The notes under the pieces were generated by a model that was not told the origin of the DNA, made no database searches, and worked only from the letters and a program-made list of their open reading frames with translations. A DNA stretch of 64,000 bases from Rhyacichthys aspro (lineage: Eukaryota; Chordata; Actinopteri; Gobiiformes; Rhyacichthyidae): contig CM072162.1 of NCBI GenBank assembly GCA_036850595.1, positions 21,828,758 through 21,892,757 on the forward strand, given 5' to 3'. Positions within the stretch are counted from its first letter, which is position 1, and every line of letters starts with the position of its first letter. Shown here in pieces: positions 57,047-64,000 of this stretch. The position numbers were made by a program, and so were the translations under genes.

Positions 57047-57714
57047 AAAAACTTGCCTAAAATTTGGAGACTTTTAACCCAGTGCTTAATTTGTAAATCA
57101 ACAGTTCCTGAAATGAAAAATTAGGTTTGAAACTGTGGTCTGTGAGGTCAGAACAGTTACCAACACACACACAACACAACGCAGTACCAAACAGTGGAAA
57201 TACGGGAAAAGTTCTTTGTTTTTTTTGGACAGTACGACTATTTTACAAGGTGATGACTCTCCACTGAGCAGAAACAGGGTAGATTACTGAGTAGAGCACT
57301 TTGAATTGAGCATTAGTTTAAAGTTTCCAGTGAAAAGTTACCTGAACACACCACGAAAATACGAGAGTATCAGATCCTGTTCCGTCAGGGTCCGGCTCAA
57401 ATTAAGAACTGCTTTTAACACCAATAATTCTTCCTTATGGTGAGTTATTATTTACTTAAATTGCATCAAAAATACTATAATACACACATTACTGGTTTGC
57501 TTTTTTACCCAAATCATAAAACATGAGCTGATTTTGAATACATTTTTGAAGCTGCATGATCCAATTCTTTAGAAACACAAGGTAAAAGCCAAACAGAGCG
57601 AAAGTAGCAGGAGCGCAGTGAGAAAAGGTGGTGGTTGTGTGAATAATGAAAAGGAGGTCATTGCCTGAAGGGGTGGGGCTGCTCTGTCGTCTGCAGGAGC
57701 TGCTCTGAGTCAAG

Positions 57715-57900
57715 GGCCACGCTGCATTTGCATGTCTCATCACTGTGCTCCTAATCTCCTCTCCAAACACATTAAAACCCTCTCAGCCGCACTCAGCCTC
57801 CAAAACCTGCTCAATTAAAAGCAGGGTGAGAATTCAAGTTTGTAATTTACACTGACGGGAGGCTAATAATGAAAAGGTATCGCGACTAATCCAACACAGA
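57715..57900. promoter_or_regulatory. Candidate conserved noncoding element with octamer
   Basis: ATTTGCAT octamer at 57,726-57,733, then CCTAATCTCC, CTCAATTAAAAGC, GGCTAATAATG and AGATAAGATA (GATA-type). Complex, non-repetitive sequence. Confidence 0.3.
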
Positions 57901-58899
57901 TAAGATATGTTTGGATAAAATGTGCAGCTATGGACACTTACTACTCATTATTTTAAACACAATGGGAAATCTCAATGTATTAGGCTTAAATGAAGCTGTT
58001 TTTAGCAGTTTAGTGATTATCTTTTACACCAAATATCACCTCAGAGCCATGTTTACAGCTTTATAAAACAGCAGTGGATGTCTGTTTAACTACATTTAGC
58101 AGCGCATTAATAAATCCAGATAAATATAGAGATAAAAGGAAGAGCAACTGGTTTAAAAACGAATCAAATATGCAAACGATTGGCTGTAGTGACCACTGGA
58201 GGGACAGCCTGACCAGACAAACCCCGAGACTCAAGTGGGTCTGGAACCCCACCCTTTGAGCCTGTCCTCCACCTGAACTCAACACCATCTAATTATAATA
58301 GTGTCTCTAGAACAGGGCCGGGCTTTATTCAGTGACTCATAAAGAAGTAAAACTAGTCTCGTCGTCTCGTTGCTTAATTCTGGTTGTTTCTGATTGGTTT
58401 AATCTGCATCTTTTTGTCCCTCTTCCTGGAAATTTAACTCAGATCGAGAGAGACCAGACTAACTTTTTGTACGGAACAGAAAAAGCAACTGGAAGGGAGC
58501 CTCACTTTATGTATTTTGTTCCTATACGAATATTATAATTTAAGTGTTATTTATTTTAAAGTGACTATATTCCCTAATAACACACTTTTAAAATCACATT
58601 TGGAGCCACAAACCTCACCTTTTTTAATACAATGGTCCCAAACCAAAGGCTAGTATAGAAAAATAGGGTATTTCATCTTAAAAAATCAAAAAAGAGACTC
58701 CCAGTCCCACTAAACCATATTCAAGGTAGACTACAAACTGTATTATTTTTGTGATAAATCCAAGTTCCTGTGATTCTAATAAGACTCAGACATCCAGTTT
58801 TAATCAGACTAGAAGAGAATAATCTGCATATCTCTAGTGTCAAGTGAAAATGACTATTGCTGGAACATTTAAAAGGACACAGAGAAGCACACAGAACTA

Positions 58900-59100
58900 T
58901 TTAATTTACGCTCCCTCCGCTCACGGGACAGGACGGAGGCCGCGGGACGAGGGTGTCCACATAAACGCAGGACACCGATACCTGTTTACAGCGAGGGCCG
59001 GACTCGTGGATTATTGTGTGGTGATGCTATCATCGCAGCCGCTCTCCCTCCAAGTCTATTTATAGTTCACACGGCTCCCTCTGCCTCTGTCGTTTTCAGT
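58900..59100. promoter_or_regulatory. GC-rich block with a perfect MEF2 site
   Basis: CpG-rich CGGAGGCCGCGGGACGAGG is followed by CTATTTATAG at 59,056-59,065, a perfect MEF2 consensus. Possibly an enhancer or minor promoter. No exon identified. Confidence 0.3.
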
Positions 59101-60189
59101 CTCTGTCAGATTCTCCACTGAATGCCACACGTATCGAGAAGACAAGGGCAGGAAAAAAACACATTTCCAGACGACATTAAGAGAAAAACTGGACTAAGAG
59201 CTTGAAGAAAAAAGACATTTACAAACAGCATAGAGCTCAGATTAAAACCAGGAACATAAACATTATCATTATCTGCTCAAAGACATTGTTTTTTATCCAA
59301 TTTAAAGCTAAAATACAGTGACCATATGTCCCATTTTTAAAGTCCTTGTCCCACGTGCCGAGAGACATCTACAAAAACTCAGCCCCGTCCTGAGTTTTCC
59401 AGCTTTAAACCAAAACGGTGCACTGTCCTCGCTCTTCTTTTGTCTGTAGGTGTCAGTCATACAGTTGCCATGGCTACGGCAGTATTAACAAATATAAAAA
59501 AAAGCATAAAAAATACAAGTCTAATGCTTAACGCCGATTGGTTTATTTATAACACACTTAAGCAAAGGTTTTTCAGAGCGTTCGCAGCTCGACTTGTTGC
59601 AACGTCTTAAAGAAAGATCGTGAAGATGATGGATTATGAAGCAACAGATCGGACAAAATGAGAAATGTGAGCGTCAATCGAGACTTCGGATCGATTACTG
59701 TCTGTTTTCTACAACGACCGTAAGACAATATATTCATAAAAAGAAGAAAATACTGTCTTGAAGGGGTCTTGTGTGAAACTAAAGAGAAAACAAATGAGCA
59801 AAGTGAAAGATATGGGTCAAAAGTATATTTTAATAGAGGTGCCTTGAAGTAACATTATATACGTAGCATTAGCTGTTACATTTCACAGTAAGATTTGCAT
59901 TTTGTTTCAGTTTTTTTCCACTGTTATAACATTATTTGGAAGCACAGTTGTAAAATCATGTAAAAGTGCATTTTAAGAGCTTCCTTTCTCCTTGTATTTT
60001 TTTTTATTTCGGTCCAAATTTTCGCTCCAAAATGCTGACGAATCGTGGCGTAAATAACGTCTATGTAATTTAATATTCTTTGCTTTTGTGGAGGAGAGGT
60101 GCATTCATGTTTCTTTGTGAAAATAATCTGAAGGACGCTGAAGGATATTTATGAATAAAAATGTTTTTGTGAATTCATCTAAACTACAA

Positions 60190-60272
60190 ACCAAGTTGGG
60201 ACACTGATGAAACTAAGAAAGTTTACCATTTTATGATAAATAATAGCTGTTTCTTTCAAAAAAGTTGGGACA
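60190..60272. mobile_element. AAGTTGGGACA repeat remnant
   Basis: AAGTTGGGACA occurs at 60,193-60,203 and again at 60,261-60,271. The motif is familiar from fish DNA-transposon debris. Too short to classify. Confidence 0.4.
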
Positions 60273-60339
60273 GGGACAACTAAAGGCTTAAATAAAAACA
60301 GCTAAAGAAGCATCTTGTAACTAATTAGGCTCAGGTTCA

Positions 60340-60418
60340 GGAATACCAGGTTTTTGTGGATTTATTCTGTAATTTTACCACTTGATGTTGCCAAAAACCA
60401 CACACTGCACCTTTAAGC
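60340..60418 (-). mobile_element. R3 dispersed element end (inverted)
   Basis: Minus strand begins CTTAAAGGTGCAGTGTGTGG and then TTTTTGGCAACATCAAGTGG, the same order as at 6468 and 47,277. Confidence 0.65.
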
Positions 60419-60419
60419 A

Positions 60420-62352
60420 GCTCTAGAGAGAAGAAATGATTGTGTGATTATATGATACGGCATGTCCTCTTTGCACAGAAATAAAATCCGTCTCAAATCA
60501 CAGGAAATTAAAGGTTCTTCTTGGGAATTTGCATAGATTTATTTTACATTAAAGCGAGACTGGTACAACCTGCAGCAGCTCGTATGACTCAATATATATT
60601 GTCAAAACAACAGTAAAATATATATTCTATTAAGTCAGATATAAATATAAATGACCTAACAGCATCTCATTTCTCTTTGGGCGTTGTCCGAGTGAAACGA
60701 AGTACAAATTTACTATATTTATACAAACTGTGGAAGATGTCAGAACAATATCAGAGTTTTTTGTCTTGAAAAGTCTCTAAAGCAGGTGAACGGTCGGGAC
60801 TATCGCTCGATCGGAGCTGGGTCTGCTGCTGGGTCTCGGTTCCAGACGGGACCAGAGTCTAAACCCAGGACCTCACACGACCATGCCACCTTAATCTGGA
60901 TTAGCTGCTGAATTAGAAGCCTGGTTGCTGGTTTAATCCCGTCGACAAACTTCCTGCAGCAGCCATTTGACGCCAGTCCATCCATTGATTCAAACAAGAG
61001 ACTAACTTTAACTACACAGGACCAAACTGGGACTAAGTTTAGCAATGCTTTTAAAACACGCTTTAACAATATACAAACCATTACATTGTGGAATTACTCT
61101 ATTATTGTCTCAGATTATCGTATTTTTTTGTATATTTTGCTAATTATTTCTTCTTTTTTCCATAATTTACTAAATCCCAGTGACTTCTTGTACAACACTG
61201 GGTACTGTCCTGTCCAGCCCGACCCTTTTACTTTCATAACTGAGTGAAGTAGGTCTGGAACCCTTCCCATTGAACCTAACTTCCACCAGAATCAATCTGT
61301 ACCTGTGATGGTTGCTTTATGTTGTTTGTCAAATTCTGTTCCTCCTGAAAATCACACTGAAATCTACAAGGACCAGACTAATTATTTTTATAGAACAGAA
61401 AAAGCCTGTTTTTAAACATAATTCTGATTTCACACCAGATTTTAAGAATTAAAAAGACTCAAACTCATGTAATAATATCCAGTCTTCAGCTCATCTGTGG
61501 TGAATTGTGCTCTGTCCTGTTTGAGTGAAAGATAAAGTGTTTATATGGATTATACGCTGTGGAAATGCCTTGTAAGTGTCCCATTACTTTGATATCTTTA
61601 CTTATTATTGATTCTTATCATATTGTGAATTCATCACTATTGCACCTGACTCTGTTTAAATGCACTGCACTGGTTTGTATTGTAAACCATTAAGAGATAT
61701 TTTGAGTTTCTTGAATGAGACTCAAAAGCCAGGCTTCTTAAATCCAACTCTTATGTTTGAATAGTGTTCCTTGTCACTTCTGTAAAGTAAGAGCAGTTAT
61801 ATAATCCATCAGCAGCAGCAGAAAACACAGCTCCACCTCTTTTCACTGGACTCTCAAGAAATGTGGCTTTACAACTTCTCAAATGCTCAACAACACGACT
61901 CAGTCAACAGGGTTAAATAGTTTATGCAGACTTTGTATCAACGTGTTCCATTCAGTGTTAAAGGGACTCCAACTTCAAGGCTTGACACTAATTATGAAAA
62001 AGTGCAACACAATGCAAAGACGCAACTCATTTGACTTCACAAATACAAGCCGAATTAATAGACACTTGTCACTCTTGAGGAAAATGCGTTTATCTTTGCT
62101 TTGGAGCAAATATCAAACACACAATAAGCCTTAACATATGTAAATTGTCGATTTTGTAGCTAGCATTGGTGGAAGCACAACACAAACCGTGCGTAAAACC
62201 AACTCCCCGCTCGTTTTCTTTCCCACAAAGCGGTGTCTGTTGTAGATTTGTGTTTACATCGCGTCTCTCGGTTTGTTCAGAGGTTAAAGTCTGCACAGAC
62301 ACACAGTAAACTTCAAGATCGAGCCCAAGACAGTAGTTAAAGGTGCACTCAC
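60420..62352. other. Gene-free stretch
   Basis: AT-rich, without recognisable genes. The minus frame at 60,800-61,081 and plus frame at 61,883-62,134 match nothing I know. If the 62.35-kb exon is real this is intron. Confidence 0.5.
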
Positions 62353-62600
62353 CAGGCTTCAGCAGCAGCAGTCCGTCCAGCACTGAGCTCCAAAGGGAAT
62401 GAAAATGCTCCAAAAAGATCTGTGCAAAAAGGTTTTAACGCAGCTCAAAGTCAGTCCAGCGCAGCTTCAGTAAAAGATCTTAGTTTAAATAAAAAGTGAT
62501 GGAGCATTCACTTCTATCAGCGTCTCCAGTGTCACAGCAGACACGAGCAGCCAGTCTGCTGCTGCGTTCAGGGGTCAGGAAGTGGATGGGAAATACAGGT
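62353..62600 (-). other. Candidate first noncoding exon ending at a consensus donor
   Basis: Minus strand: CTGCTGCTGAAGCCTG then GTGAGTGCAC, last exon base 62,353. Upstream sequence has GC-richer, exon-like composition (GACGGACTGCTGCTG, CTGAACGCAGCAGCAG). No ATG opens the frame through the donor, so it would be 5' UTR. It could be a distal sertad2 exon or a lncRNA. Confidence 0.35.
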
Positions 62601-63541
62601 TATGGGATGGGAAGTGTGGGATTTGGGTTAAATGTATTTCTGTAGATTTGTACTCATCATTTAGAGACTCTTATGTTCAGGTGGGAGTTAGAGTTTGAGG
62701 AAATACTGCCAAAAGAATGCATCTGGTTTGTCCAGTGTATGTGTCATGTCCATAATAAAGAATAAACAAGTATTATTTACAGGTGTGAGTCACAGGTGTG
62801 TTGCTTTGGAATGCATATTACATATATTAAAGTTGAGAGGAGTGAAGTTAGTCAAAGGAGCCTGAGATTCAGCCTTTGTATTCATTAGAAATTCAGTTCC
62901 TCTAAAAATGGGATGATCTTTGTCCAATGCTTTGTGTCTCTAATCAGTTGAATACCTATTTGATGACGTCCAGAGGCATTTTATTTTGTGTTCATTGGGT
63001 CTAAATCCTGAAAATCCAACTCAAGACACTGTATTTTATGATTATTTTGAATTGACATAAATTAGAGCCAGGCTTCTTCGAGTCCACACTATTTACATGA
63101 GCTTCATGGAGCTTCCACGAGTCGATGGCTCCAAACAGGACTTTTATTTTACTGTCAGGGGTTTCTTATGATTATTAAAAACTGTCAGTGTTACAGTAAA
63201 AAGTGTTGTATTCATTTTCATATAGATTATATTATTGCAACAACTAGAATCCCAGCCCTTCACTAAACCACAGCTCATGTTTGTGGAGGCGTGGGACAAA
63301 TATTGAGCGTAATGTGAAGACTTTCCACCAAACAGAGAGCTCTGGATGAGGCACATTATCAATAACGGATCTAGACAAATGTAACCTCCATAAACTGATT
63401 CAATTTAAACCTTCAGGAGTTTAATGTGCTGCAGTAAACACTAAATCCTCTCATATTTCCGTCTTAACTTCAAATACACACATCTCCCATCGTCCCTGAA
63501 CGCCTCTCGGGCCATGTGTGCGTGACAGACAGCTCGTGCAG

Positions 63542-63753
63542 TGACTCAGGGCTGACTCAGAGCCTCGTGTCCCGCCCACAGCGCGTGGAGGAGACCAATG
63601 GGACCCGTGCGGAAGCGGGAGCGGCGGCGCCCACTGACCCGCTGTGTGCGCTCTGTGCGCGGGGTAAAAGGCACCGGGCTGCCCCGCTCCTCCGGAAAAC
63701 AAGAACCACTGACCATATAAGGACAAAGGGGAGGAGTCAAGGAGGGACGTCAC
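63542..63753 (+). promoter_or_regulatory. Promoter-like cluster: AP-1 x2, GC box, CCAAT, ETS, CArG/TATA, CRE
   Basis: Seen in order: TGACTCA (63,542-63,548), TGACTCA (63,553-63,559), CCCGCCC (63,571-63,577), GACCAATGG with CCAAT at 63,595-63,599, CCGGAA (63,692-63,697), a perfect CArG box CCATATAAGG (63,713-63,722) containing TATAAG, and GACGTCAC (63,746-63,753). CpG density is high at 63,590-63,690. The layout suits a serum/cAMP-responsive TATA promoter firing rightward near 63,745. The transcript body would lie mostly outside the window. Confidence 0.5.
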
Positions 63754-63834
63754 GTTTAGAGCAAACAGAGAATGAATGGTGTTGGACAAGTCAGTTTTGA
63801 GTGGGACGAGGACTGAAGATTTAAGACCGAACTA

Positions 63835-64000
63835 ACCCAGACTAAACCAGGACTAAACCAGGACTAAACCAGGACCAAACCAGGACTAAACCAGGACCAA
63901 ACCAGGACTAAACCAGGACTAAACCAGGACTAAACCAGGACCAAACCAGGACCAAACCAGGACTAAACCAGGACTAAACCAGGACTAAACCAGGACTAAA
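63835..64000. repeat. 11-bp minisatellite (right edge, continues outside)
   Basis: About 15 AGGACTAAACC / AGGACCAAACC units. The array is cut by the window edge. It is the complementary strand of the 2.65-kb array's unit. Confidence 0.97.

Noticed and set aside
59464..59477. X-box-like GTTGCCATGGCTAC as an RFX target site
   Set aside because: Good match, but isolated, and the motif is common in fish transposon debris; no promoter context around it.
62090..62413. 107-residue minus-strand protein
   Set aside because: It lacks an ATG at its start and runs straight through a consensus splice donor; treated as a possible noncoding exon instead.

Overview
The window looks like nuclear DNA from a ray-finned (teleost, probably percomorph) fish. 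Two protein-coding loci have vertebrate exon-intron structure and unmistakable family signatures. Coding density is low, and the rest is AT-rich sequence with microsatellites, minisatellites, MITE-like DNA transposons, tRNA-derived SINE pieces and a LINE tail. There are no operons, phage genes, CRISPR arrays or other prokaryotic features. The species assignment is inference from repeat style only.

Left end (1-2.6 kb): the first coding exon of slc1a4 (neutral amino-acid transporter ASCT1) lies on the minus strand. It ends at a clean splice donor, and the rest of the gene runs off the left edge. 2.6-6.3 kb holds an 11-bp minisatellite, a ~170-bp duplicated block, and a transposon end followed by a 21-bp minisatellite. 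6.34-12.94 kb is a young head-to-tail duplication of a 3.3-kb noncoding block. 12.9-16.3 kb is AT-rich and probably includes the sertad2 3' UTR.

16.30-17.35 kb (minus strand): a single uninterrupted sertad2 (TRIP-Br2) coding exon, complete from ATG to stop and directly preceded by a splice acceptor, so the 5' UTR must lie to the right. The best candidate first exon ends at a donor at 34,875, with CpG-containing sequence behind it. Weaker donor-bearing candidates end at 20,234, 30,608 and 62,353. SERTAD2 and SLC1A4 are also neighbours in human, which supports both names. From recalled human strands, the relative orientation here (both minus) differs from human (divergent).

17.4-64 kb: no further protein-coding gene is supportable. 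The stretch holds a 31-bp minisatellite (28.2-29.1 kb), a hAT-like element with a near-perfect 8-bp target duplication (38.39-39.00 kb), five copies plus one diverged copy of an unnamed ~450-bp repeat, and an inverted pair of MITE-like elements. One of that pair carries a 98-bp tRNA-SINE insertion flanked by a perfect 10-bp target duplication, and its partner preserves the empty site. Several homeodomain/octamer-rich blocks look like conserved noncoding elements. At the extreme right, a compact promoter-like cluster (two AP-1 sites, GC box, CCAAT, ETS + CArG/TATA, CRE-like) precedes another 11-bp minisatellite.

I found no convincing new protein system. The most informative signals are structural: the tandem duplication with uneven divergence, the SINE filled/empty-site pair, the three arrays of one 21-bp satellite, and the putative distal promoters.
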